The notes under the pieces: generated by a model | What the model saw: the letters and a program-made list of their open reading frames with translations, nothing else | Database searches by the model: none | What the model was told of the DNA's origin: nothing | Assembly (NCBI GenBank): GCA_947624435.1 | Contig: CANQKE010000002.1 | Coordinates: 1 to 64,000 of the forward strand | DNA from: an uncultured Ruminiclostridium sp. | GTDB taxonomy: Bacteria; Bacillota; Clostridia; Oscillospirales; Ruminococcaceae | Direction: 5' to 3' | Length of the DNA stretch: 64,000 nt | Translations under genes and position numbers: made by a program | In this document: one piece after another, positions 45,780-53,561 of the stretch | Layout: each line of letters starts with the position of its first letter | Position numbering within the stretch: position 1 is the stretch's first letter

Positions 45780-46625
45780 TTAGTTAAATCTTCCGTGCAA
45801 TGCCTTTACAAAATTCGGATCAAAGTGGTTTACAATTTCGCTGTGACCGATGTCCATTTTAGCGATAGCCACCATATCCTCGTCCGACAGCGTAAAATTC
45901 CAGATGTCGATATTTTGCTCCATGCGCTCACGGTGAACGGATTTAGGAATGACTACCACGCCGCGCTGTACGTTCCAGCGGAGGACTACCTGCGCCGCGG
46001 ATTTACCGTACTTTGCGCCTATCTCGGTAAGCACCGGATCGCTGAAAATACCGTGCTTGCCCTCTGCAAAGGGTCCCCACGCCTCGGGCGTTACCTCGTA
46101 TTCTTTCATAAGCTCAAGCGCGTTTTCCTGCTGGAAGAACGGGTGCAGTTCGACTTGGTTTACAGCGGGTATGACCTCCACGGTCTCGCAGAAATCAGCC
46201 AAAACGTGGGGATAGAAATTACACACGCCGATAGCGCGAATGCGACCCTCTTTATACAATTCCTCCATCGCTCTCCATGCGCCGTAATAGTCGCCCATAG
46301 GCTGATGAATGAGATACAAGTCGAGATATTCCAGCCCCAGCTTTTTAAGCGAGGTCTCAAACGCTGATTTTGCCTTGTCATAGCTTGCGTCGGACACCCA
46401 GAGTTTTGTTGTGATAAACAAGTCCTCCCGGCAAGCGCCGCTTTTCTTGATCGCCGCGCCGACAGCCTCTTCATTTGCGTAAGCCGCCGCCGTGTCTATA
46501 AGCCTGTAGCCGGTGCTTATCGCGTCAAGCACCGCCTGCTCGCATTGCTTAGGGTCAGGCACCTGAAATACCCCAAAGCCCTCCATAGGCATTTTTATGC
46601 CATTGTTTAATACTGTGTACTCCAT
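45780..46625 (-). CDS. Aldo/keto reductase
   Basis: 281 aa with the full catalytic tetrad D44, Y49, K74 and H107, and the NADPH-binding VIPKSVHRERMEQN near the C terminus. Similar to 2,5-diketo-D-gluconate reductase and other bacterial AKR5-type enzymes. AGGAGG precedes the ATG. It lies between flavodoxin and alcohol dehydrogenase genes. Confidence 0.94.
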   Translation of the reverse strand: MEYTVLNNGIKMPMEGFGVFQVPDPKQCEQAVLDAISTGYRLIDTAAAYANEEAVGAAIKKSGACREDLFITTKLWVSDASYDKAKSAFETSLKKLGLEYLDLYLIHQPMGDYYGAWRAMEELYKEGRIRAIGVCNFYPHVLADFCETVEVIPAVNQVELHPFFQQENALELMKEYEVTPEAWGPFAEGKHGIFSDPVLTEIGAKYGKSAAQVVLRWNVQRGVVVIPKSVHRERMEQNIDIWNFTLSDEDMVAIAKMDIGHSEIVNHFDPNFVKALHGRFN

Positions 46626-46638
46626 AAAAATTTCCTCC

Positions 46639-47154
46639 TCATATTGAATTTTTAGCCCATTGTGAAATTATTTTTTCCGACCTTGCAGCGTCCGCGCCGT
46701 GTACCGCAAGACCTTTTTTGAATGTTGCGCCCTTGCAGATGTTTTTGATATCCCGCTCGCTGCTGCCCATGCCGCTGCCCTCGTGGGTCATAAGCGGAAT
46801 TACTTTCTTACCGGTGAAGTCAAGCCTTTCCAGCTGAGAAAAGATTGCCATCGGGAATGTTCCCCACCAGCACGGTCCGCAGACGAAAATATTATCGTAC
46901 TGCGAAATATCCGACAGATATTCTTTCAGCGCGGGACGAGCGTTTTCGTTCAGCTCTTTCTTTGCCTGTTCAATGCAGATATTATAGCTTTCGGAATACG
47001 GAGCTAATGTTTCCACCTCGAACATATCGCCGCCGACGGCTTTCTCTATAAACTCCGCCGCGATCTCGGTATTGCCCTTTTCTAGCATTTTCAAAGACCC
47101 GTTTACATAATTCTCGCCATTGCGGGAGTAATAAATTATAAGATTTTTTGACAC
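46639..47154 (-). CDS. Flavodoxin-like protein
   Basis: 171 aa from a GTG start with GAGG seven bases upstream. It has the FMN phosphate loop IIYYSRNGENY and the isoalloxazine loop CGPCWWGTFPMAIF. No signal peptide, so it acts in the cytoplasm. It is the soluble partner of the lipoprotein flavodoxin encoded two genes upstream. Confidence 0.9.
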   Translation of the reverse strand: MSKNLIIYYSRNGENYVNGSLKMLEKGNTEIAAEFIEKAVGGDMFEVETLAPYSESYNICIEQAKKELNENARPALKEYLSDISQYDNIFVCGPCWWGTFPMAIFSQLERLDFTGKKVIPLMTHEGSGMGSSERDIKNICKGATFKKGLAVHGADAARSEKIISQWAKNSI

Positions 47155-47172
47155 TAAAATCCCTCATAAAAA

Positions 47173-47352
47173 TTATTTTGAAAACAGCCAGCCCATAATA
47201 TCCTCGTCATACGCCGCAAATCCACCGCCGCCGTGTTCGTTATCTATCTGTATATCCCCGTCATTTTGCGAATGATAAACGTTATCTATAATAAAGCCAT
47301 TGTATGTTTCGGTCCCGACTTCAACGTTATAATTTTTGTCGAAACCGATCAT
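47173..47352 (-). CDS. Small 59-aa protein coupled to flavodoxin gene
   Basis: The ATG at 47350-47352 overlaps the flavodoxin stop (ATGA), so translation is probably coupled. The peptide is acidic with HSQNDGDIQIDNEHGGGG in the middle and ends DEDIMGWLFSK. A TTG further upstream also keeps the frame open but overlaps more of the flavodoxin gene. I recognise no family. It could be the last part of a broken gene, or a genuine small protein; the ATGA junction favours the latter. Confidence 0.5.
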   Translation of the reverse strand: MIGFDKNYNVEVGTETYNGFIIDNVYHSQNDGDIQIDNEHGGGGFAAYDEDIMGWLFSK

Positions 47353-48065
47353 AGTCCCAAGCTTGCTACCCAATCCTTTACCGTGCTTTCATCTGCTCTT
47401 GACTGAAAACGCTGTCCTTCAAGCCAGTTTCCGGTGCCTGCCATTTCGGCAAGAAGAGTGCCACTGCTGCCAAGTCCCGATGACGACGAGGTGCAGAACG
47501 GAATGACCGTTTTATTTGTAAAATCGTTAGCCTTTACAAACGTATCGGTAGGCCATGCCGCTATTCCCCACCAGATAGGATAGCCGATAAACACCGTGTC
47601 ATAGTCCGCCCAGTTTTCGACAGAAGTCGAGGTAAGCTCAATATTGCGTAAAGCTTCATCGTTATGCTCGCGGGATACGCGGCTGTCTGGATCAGTCCAG
47701 TCAAGGTCTGCGTCGGTGTACGGCTCTGTCGGCGTTATCTCGAACAAATCAGCGCCCGTCGCGGAAACGATATAGTCTGCGACAGCCTTAGTGTTGCCAG
47801 ACGCGGAGTAAACGACCACAAGGGTCTTGCCGCCCTCGCTCGGAGTTTCGTTTGCAACGCTTTCCGGCTCGGATTCATAGGACTCTGCCGCTTCGCTTTG
47901 TTCTTCGGTGCTCTCGGTATTATCGGCGCTTGTCGCCTCCGCCGGGGTCGCTTCACTTTGCGCCTGACTGCTCTCCGCATTAGAGGAAGCGGTAGATGTG
48001 CTTTCGCAGCCCGCCAAAGCGAGCACAAGCATAACGCTTAAAACTGATGCAAATAATTTTTTCAT
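47349..48065 (-). CDS. Membrane-anchored flavodoxin (lipoprotein)
   Basis: 238 aa from the ATG at 48063-48065. Lipobox LALAGC (C20) and a long Ser/Glu/Ala linker (to about 85) place a flavodoxin domain outside the membrane. FMN loops are VVYSASGNTKAVADY and GYPIWWGIAAWPTD. Exported flavodoxins are uncommon outside this kind of clostridial redox cluster. It is followed by the coupled 59-aa gene. Confidence 0.88.
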   Translation of the reverse strand: MKKLFASVLSVMLVLALAGCESTSTASSNAESSQAQSEATPAEATSADNTESTEEQSEAAESYESEPESVANETPSEGGKTLVVVYSASGNTKAVADYIVSATGADLFEITPTEPYTDADLDWTDPDSRVSREHNDEALRNIELTSTSVENWADYDTVFIGYPIWWGIAAWPTDTFVKANDFTNKTVIPFCTSSSSGLGSSGTLLAEMAGTGNWLEGQRFQSRADESTVKDWVASLGL

Positions 48066-48084
48066 TAGAAACATTCCTTTCTTT

Positions 48085-48999
48085 TTATAAAATAAGATTT
48101 ACGATCATTCCCGTTACAAACGAGAACAGAATAACAAATGCGATATATAATAAAAACCGCTTTACGCCCAGCACGATCTTGAGCGCGCCGAGATTAGTTA
48201 TCTTTGTTGACGGTCCGGTAAGCATAAACGCCGCCGCGCTTCCCATGCTCATTCCGGAGTAGAGCCATTCACGGATAAGCGGGATCGTCCCGCCGCCGCA
48301 GGCATACAGGGGAACGCCGATAGTCGCCGCCATCAAAACGCCGAAGCCCTCGCCGGATTCTCCAAATAAAGACGCAAACCAGTCCGCCGGAACATACCGC
48401 TGAAACAGCGCCGAAAGCAGCACACCTACTAAAAACCAAGGGGCGGTCGCCTTGATATTTCTGCCGATATTCTTGATAAGCCGCCAAAACAGATTCGGGT
48501 CTGTATCATGATTGTGCGGCTCGTCAAAGCCGGTGAAATTGAAAAACGGTTTATCCTTGTAGAACAGTCGTATCAGCAATCCCGCGACGCATCCGCAGAC
48601 AAAGCAGGAAACAATGCGCACCGTCAGCGCCGCAGGGCCAAGCGCGGTGCTGTAAATGATAAGTTGCGGATTTAAGAGGACGGAACTCATCATAAACGCC
48701 GCCAGCCAATCGTCCCGAATACCGCTTTTGGAGAAAGACGCCGCAAGCGGGATAGTCCCGTACATACACAGAGGCGACGCGATACCGAGAATACTTACCG
48801 GAATAATGCCGAGGACGCCCAGCTTTTTATCGCCCATGCTGCGGAAAAGTCCGTGAATTTTGTCCTTGACGAATACCGAGATGATAGAGCCGAGGACGAT
48901 ACCGAGAACGTAATAGAGGGCGATCTGCCGCAGCTGCACGGTAAAGTAGTACCATACATAGACAAATTCCCGCTGGAACACCTCCCATATCTGTTCCAA
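48085..48999 (-). CDS. YraQ/DUF318-type permease
   Basis: 304 aa, about eight membrane segments in two homologous halves, with SPLCMYGTIPLA and YACGGGTIPL at matching places, characteristic of the ArsP/YraQ (DUF318) family. Some members export organoarsenicals; the substrate here is unknown. The start is TTG, with GGTGGTGAG upstream. Sits between the DUF362 and flavodoxin genes. Confidence 0.88.
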   Translation of the reverse strand: MEQIWEVFQREFVYVWYYFTVQLRQIALYYVLGIVLGSIISVFVKDKIHGLFRSMGDKKLGVLGIIPVSILGIASPLCMYGTIPLAASFSKSGIRDDWLAAFMMSSVLLNPQLIIYSTALGPAALTVRIVSCFVCGCVAGLLIRLFYKDKPFFNFTGFDEPHNHDTDPNLFWRLIKNIGRNIKATAPWFLVGVLLSALFQRYVPADWFASLFGESGEGFGVLMAATIGVPLYACGGGTIPLIREWLYSGMSMGSAAAFMLTGPSTKITNLGALKIVLGVKRFLLYIAFVILFSFVTGMIVNLIL

Positions 49000-49022
49000 A
49001 GCCGCTCACCACCTTATATCTC

Positions 49023-50093
49023 TTAATTATCCACGCTTTCCAGCTTATAGGAGCGGCTGCCAAGCCCGATAGCTTCGCCCGCCTCCAGAACATGCACGGC
49101 GTGCTGTCCTTCCATTCGACGGACAAAGCTCTCGTTGCCCTCCGCCTGATAGATAAGATCTACGCAAGCCTGATCCAGCGCTACAGGGTCGGTAGAGGCA
49201 AGGATACCGATGTCATGGATGTCCGGCTCGGATGGATTTCCGTCACAGTCGCAGTCAATGGACAGTCTGTTCATCACGTTGATAAAGAGAATATTGCCGT
49301 CCAGCGCGTCTACTACTGATTTTCCCGCGTCTGCCATCGATTCAAGAAAAGCGTCCTGATCGCCGCCCCACGGACTGGTATGGCTGCTGCCCGCCGTATG
49401 GATAAGGCATTTACCCTCCTGAGAGCCGATACCGATAGAGATATTCTTAATAGCTCCGCCGAAACCCGCCATTGCGTGACCTTTGAAGTGCGAAAGTACA
49501 AGAAAACCGTCAAAGTCGCCGAAATGAGCGCCGACGTAGTTTTCGGAAAGCTGCTGCCCTCCCTCTACGGGAAGTATCATAGATTCGCCGTCCTCGTCCA
49601 TTATGACGAAGCCTTTTCCGAGATCGGTAAAGCCGTGGTCCTTTGCCACCTGATAGTGCATAGCGGTTTCGGAACGCGAACCTCCGTAAGCGGTGTTGCA
49701 CTCCACAATAGTGCCGTCTACCTTTTCTACCAGATCGCGGATAAGGTTAGGGTCGAGATAGTTGGACGCGGGCGGTTCTCCTGTAGAAAGCTTCACCGCG
49801 ATATTGTCGCCGGTAAGCTCCACGCCCAGCGCCTCATATACTTTCATTATCCCCTCCGGTGAAATATCCGTCGTCATGTAAACCGTAGGAGCGTCGGTTT
49901 GGGTGCCGTCATTCGGTGCTTGAGAGCTCTCGCTGATTTCTTCTTCGCTGTCTGAGCTTTGTCCTACATCGGCAGACTCTGCAACATTGTAGCTAGTTCG
50001 TTCTGTTTCGGAATTTTCCGCCGTACCCGCGCTTTCGCAGGCTGTAAAAATCATCATTATAAAGCTTAACAGCAGTGCGACTTTTTTCTTCAT
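49023..50093 (-). CDS. DUF362 domain lipoprotein
   Basis: 356 aa from an ATG with AAAGGAG upstream. Lipobox IFTAC (C19), a Ser/Glu-rich linker, then a DUF362 domain with NTAYGGSRSETAMHYQVAKD, HFKGHAMAGFGGAIKNISIG and DPVALDQACVD. Many DUF362 proteins carry extra ferredoxin modules; none is seen here. First gene of the leftward redox cluster. Function of the domain is unsettled. Confidence 0.88.
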   Translation of the reverse strand: MKKKVALLLSFIMMIFTACESAGTAENSETERTSYNVAESADVGQSSDSEEEISESSQAPNDGTQTDAPTVYMTTDISPEGIMKVYEALGVELTGDNIAVKLSTGEPPASNYLDPNLIRDLVEKVDGTIVECNTAYGGSRSETAMHYQVAKDHGFTDLGKGFVIMDEDGESMILPVEGGQQLSENYVGAHFGDFDGFLVLSHFKGHAMAGFGGAIKNISIGIGSQEGKCLIHTAGSSHTSPWGGDQDAFLESMADAGKSVVDALDGNILFINVMNRLSIDCDCDGNPSEPDIHDIGILASTDPVALDQACVDLIYQAEGNESFVRRMEGQHAVHVLEAGEAIGLGSRSYKLESVDN

Positions 50094-50207
50094 TCGTAAT
50101 GCTCCTTTCAAACTGCTTTTGCGTAGTTAATTCTCCATCTGCCGCTCCCAAAAGGAAACGGCGTCGTTTATCCGACCCTCGGCTATTGTTCCGGTGTTCA
50201 TGATTTT

Positions 50208-50240
50208 ATTATACAAAAAAATAGACCTCCTGAGAAGTCT
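50208..50240 (-). terminator. LysR-gene terminator overlapping a possible promoter
   Basis: On the minus strand AGACTTC and GAGGTCT form a short stem (50224-50240 region) followed by seven Ts. Overlapping it, TTCTCA (50231-50236), 17 bases and TATAAT (50208-50213) could be the promoter of the DUF362-led cluster. Both readings can be true; the -35 box is poor. Confidence 0.55.
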
Positions 50241-50263
50241 AAATTAGTTTACCAGTTGTAACC

Positions 50264-51151
50264 TTAAGTTATAACCGTCTTTACAGCCTCCAAAAAGCGC
50301 TCAACAGTGCGGGACGGCTCGTTTGAATACAGCACGCCAAACGGGATACTGTGCTCCCACTCCACGGGGATGACCTTTAGCATCGGGTGGACGCAGTTCC
50401 AGCTTTGAATTACCAGCAGCACGTTTTTCTCCTGCTCGCAGCGGTTGAAAATGTTAATATCGTAAAAGTCGAAATCGACAATTTTTATCTGTTTGTGTTC
50501 AGAAAGCTCGTCGCGCAGCTTGTCAACATAACTGCTCCAACCGCGGTGCATCAAAAGCAATTCCTCGCCGTACAGATCGCGAACCGTCAGCTTGTCCTTT
50601 TTCGCAAGCGGGTGATAAATGGAAACCGCACAGCAAAGCGGTTCTTTCGCTATTTCAAGTCCCGCGCACCCGCGAACTTGGAGCAAGGTATCGTCAAAAA
50701 GCCCTGTCACCACGTCGATATTCTGACCGAGATTTTTAAGAATTTCCCGCGCGTTTTCGGGCGTATTCTCAAACGGCACAAGTTGAAAACTGATATCGGA
50801 GCAATGCTCGTGTATCTTCGGCCACAGGTCGGTAAGTATCTGCGCGGGAGTAATCGGCGAAGTGCCTATGCGGATAACGGCGCTTTTCTCAAGGCTCGCG
50901 TTTCTCGCGCGGCGGACCGCCTCCTCGCTGTAAGACACTATATATTTCGCGTCGGTGTAAAGCGACTCGCCCGCTTTAGTGAGCTTCAGTCCCCTGTGCG
51001 TGCGCTCGAAAAGCTGAACGCCGACTTCGTTTTCTAAAAGATTTATCTGCTTTATAACGGCGGTGGAGGTTATATAAAGCTGCTCTGCCGCCTTGTTGAA
51101 GCTGCCAGCCTCGACTATAGCGATAAAGGTTTCAAGGTGTGTATTGTTCAT
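50264..51151 (-). CDS. LysR-family transcriptional regulator
   Basis: 295 aa with a winged helix-turn-helix in residues 1-60 (FIAIVEAGSFNKAAEQLYIT, then KQINLLENEVGVQLFERTHRG) and a substrate-binding effector domain. AAAGGAG precedes the ATG. It is upstream of and in the same direction as the redox cluster, so it most likely controls those genes. Confidence 0.93.
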   Translation of the reverse strand: MNNTHLETFIAIVEAGSFNKAAEQLYITSTAVIKQINLLENEVGVQLFERTHRGLKLTKAGESLYTDAKYIVSYSEEAVRRARNASLEKSAVIRIGTSPITPAQILTDLWPKIHEHCSDISFQLVPFENTPENAREILKNLGQNIDVVTGLFDDTLLQVRGCAGLEIAKEPLCCAVSIYHPLAKKDKLTVRDLYGEELLLMHRGWSSYVDKLRDELSEHKQIKIVDFDFYDINIFNRCEQEKNVLLVIQSWNCVHPMLKVIPVEWEHSIPFGVLYSNEPSRTVERFLEAVKTVIT

Positions 51152-51262
51152 AGTTCTCCTTTCTATAGGAAATAAACATCGCTTTTGAGATTCATTCTGT
51201 TCGTCTTACATCTACATTTTAACATTGTATTAAAGAAAAATCAATATGAAATTTTCATAATA

Positions 51263-51297
51263 TTACCTCCCTTAAGGAAATTCCCCAAGGGAGGTAA
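51263..51297 (-). terminator. Hairpin after the PdaB-like gene
   Basis: TTACCTCCCTT and AAGGGAGGTAA form a perfect 11-bp stem 38 bases past the deacetylase stop codon. It lacks a clear T-run, so termination is plausible but not certain. Confidence 0.5.
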
Positions 51298-51334
51298 ATA
51301 AATATTAATTATTCTTTAGCAGCGCTTTACATCG

Positions 51335-52696
51335 TCAGTCCTTATTTCCCTGGATTATAATAGGCGACGGAGTTTCGTCAGAGGACGAGGTGTCAGACGC
51401 GGTGGTTTGCGGGGCGGAAATATCCGGCTCGGCGGTTTCCGGCGTGCTTTCGGTATTACTGTTTACCTCCGGAACTGAGGGCATATTCTCCGCCGTACCG
51501 GGATCAACGGCAGACGGCGCGGTCGTGATCGCCGGACTGTCCTTATCGGGAAGCGTGGTGACAGGCGGCGCGGAGCTTTCGTTATCGGTGTTGCTTTCAG
51601 CGACTATAGGCTGAGAGTTTTCCGAAGTGCCGTCGTTATTTACGTCCGACGTTTCGGGAACGGAAACATCACCGTTTTGTACGGCGTCCTCCTTGGCGTA
51701 AACAGCGGCGGTGAGCTTTGAGAATATCTCTACCAGTTCTTCGTATGATAAGGTAGCGATAGCGTCCTGTTGGCTCTCGGTAAGCAGGCTGCCGGTGCGC
51801 TCCGCCATTTCGGCCGACATACCCTCGGAGGCTATGCGGTCTACCTCCTCGCGCGTCAGCCCCGCGGCAAGCGCTTCAAACGCGGAGTTCACCTCCGGAT
51901 CGTCGCTGTAAACTATCGTGGATACGCTTTCCTCCAACTTTATCTGCTTTCCGGTGCCGTCGATAGTGTAATTGTCGGCATATACAAGCTCTGATACCTT
52001 GACCGGCTCAAATCCCTGATCTAAAAGGCTTTGGAGCACCTTTGGCAGCGCCTGTGTGGTATTTTCAAGATCATTATGGAACAGCAGGATAGAGCCGGAC
52101 GCAATATTTTTAGTAGTGCGCTCTACTATAGTCTGAGCGGACGGATTATCCCAGTCTATACTGTCAATGTTCCACTGTATCAGCTTTAAGCCTATTCCCT
52201 CCACGGTGGTAACGGACTTGTCGTCATACTCGCCGTAGGGCGCGCGGTACAGAGTCGGCTCTTCTCCCGTTATCATCTTTATCTTGCGGGAACATTCCTT
52301 GGTGTCCTCTATAAGCTCGTTGATATTCATGCCGTTTATATGAGGGTGTTTGTCGGAATGGTTGGCTATCTCGTGACCCGCGTCATAGAATTTTTTCACG
52401 TCGTCCGGGTACTTGTCGCAAAACTCGCCGGTCACGAAGAACGTGGCTTTCACGCCCGCCTGCTCAAGTATAGATATAAGCTGGTCGGTATTGCTGTTTT
52501 CCCATGCGCAGTCGAAAGTCACGCTTATTTTGTTGTCCGCCCTGTCAACGCAGTAGATAGGCGTTTTGACGCTCTCCGCCCTTGTATTGACAGAGGATAA
52601 AACGGCGAATATCCCTATTGCCGCTCCGGTAATAAGTACAAGCAGCAGCGTTATCACACGCAGCAGCCTGCGTTTAGTCATAGTCATAACAAACAT
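51335..52696 (-). CDS. PdaB-like polysaccharide deacetylase with long S/T/P tail
   Basis: 453 aa. An N-terminal membrane anchor (about 11-33) precedes a NodB-type domain (about 55-240). The motif TFDCAW replaces the usual TFDDG, as in sporulation PdaB proteins; the zinc histidines are in NHSDKHPH and the RAPYGEYD motif is present. Residues 250-335 are helical. The last 110 residues are a Ser/Thr/Pro/Glu-rich tail, unusual for PdaB (about 250 aa). Expected to act on spore or wall peptidoglycan. AGGAGGAAACAAT precedes the ATG. Confidence 0.87.
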   Translation of the reverse strand: MFVMTMTKRRLLRVITLLLVLITGAAIGIFAVLSSVNTRAESVKTPIYCVDRADNKISVTFDCAWENSNTDQLISILEQAGVKATFFVTGEFCDKYPDDVKKFYDAGHEIANHSDKHPHINGMNINELIEDTKECSRKIKMITGEEPTLYRAPYGEYDDKSVTTVEGIGLKLIQWNIDSIDWDNPSAQTIVERTTKNIASGSILLFHNDLENTTQALPKVLQSLLDQGFEPVKVSELVYADNYTIDGTGKQIKLEESVSTIVYSDDPEVNSAFEALAAGLTREEVDRIASEGMSAEMAERTGSLLTESQQDAIATLSYEELVEIFSKLTAAVYAKEDAVQNGDVSVPETSDVNNDGTSENSQPIVAESNTDNESSAPPVTTLPDKDSPAITTAPSAVDPGTAENMPSVPEVNSNTESTPETAEPDISAPQTTASDTSSSDETPSPIIIQGNKD

Positions 52697-52755
52697 ATTG
52701 TTTCCTCCTATAGGTTTTGTACTGCTTGATTATATGTCCGGGACAAAAATAAAAT

Positions 52756-52937
52756 ACCTGTCTTTCAAAAAAACAAGACAGGTCAGCTTGTCGAAAAACC
52801 TCCCTACGGTCGGATTTTTCGACAAGCTGACCAAAAAAAATGAGCAAGTATGTGCTGACATACTTGCTCATTTTTTGCCGCTCTGCGAGCGGCACTTATC
52901 ACTAATGAGGGTGAAAACCCTGATGGTTTTCCCCTCA
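52756..52937. repeat. Cluster of five stacked hairpins in an intergenic region
   Basis: The 342-bp gap 52697-53038 has no gene but five stems. (1) 52756-52783, 9 bp. (2) 52781-52832, an 18-bp perfect stem starting GGTCAGCTTGTCGAAAAA. (3) 52838-52873, a 16-bp perfect stem with T-runs on both strands. (4) 52877-52893, 6 bp. (5) 52905-52937, 14 bp with one bulge. Stems 1 and 2 overlap by three bases and cannot both form fully. Stem 3 is a convincing bidirectional terminator; the rest could be a palindromic repeat/MITE cluster. Confidence 0.75.
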
Positions 52938-53038
52938 TGCTCCTCTTTCCTTCCGGCTTTTAAGAACTTTTTCTACAGCCTAGACATGTATTTTATAAAA
53001 TTTTATTTGAAGATCATATACAAAATTTTATTCGGTGA

Positions 53039-53464
53039 TCATTCTCCCGCGTCGTAGCCGTACTCGTCGGGTGCGACATCGGTCACCATCAGCCTGTGAG
53101 TGCAATTGGAGCAGTACTCGGAATCGTACTTGTTTTTAGTGCCGCAGACAGGGCAGGTGATGATTTTCTTCATCTCATCTATACGCTTGCGCAGAACGTT
53201 CATTTCCTTATATAAACGCTCTATATCGCTTACGGAGCTTGCGATAAGGTCGCTGTCGGCGGAATCCGTCTTTACCATTTTATATACGTCCCTGCCGAGC
53301 TGAGTATATTTCTGCTTTATCTTGTTATCCAGCTTTATGCAGCCGAATTTAAGGCGTGACATCTTTATCATCTCATCGGTCTTTTTTATGCCTGTATCGG
53401 TAAGCTCCTTTGCCTTGCCGAGAACATTATCGACCTCTTCTCTAAAACGAATGTCCATCTTCAT
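53039..53464 (-). CDS. Coiled-coil zinc-ribbon protein
   Basis: 141 aa. Helical, charged N-terminal 95 residues with heptad character lead to a C-terminal zinc ribbon CPVC...CSNC. No signal peptide or membrane segment. A GGGAAAG ribosome site precedes the ATG. No function can be assigned. Confidence 0.75.
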   Translation of the reverse strand: MKMDIRFREEVDNVLGKAKELTDTGIKKTDEMIKMSRLKFGCIKLDNKIKQKYTQLGRDVYKMVKTDSADSDLIASSVSDIERLYKEMNVLRKRIDEMKKIITCPVCGTKNKYDSEYCSNCTHRLMVTDVAPDEYGYDAGE

Positions 53465-53561
53465 TGTACTTTCCCTTTCCTAAACTGTATTATCGCCGGC
53501 ATTTCGGTATATCCGGCCTGCTATTAAGATTTTACCATATAAAAGTCGGATTGTCAAATAT

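Noticed and set aside
46982-47167. Extra small gene upstream of the soluble flavodoxin
   Set aside because: The frame overlaps the flavodoxin start out of frame and has no ribosome site.
51263-51297. Riboswitch in the gap before the PdaB-like gene's 3' neighbour
   Set aside because: Only one simple stem is present and it lies after the gene's stop codon, so a terminator is the simpler reading.
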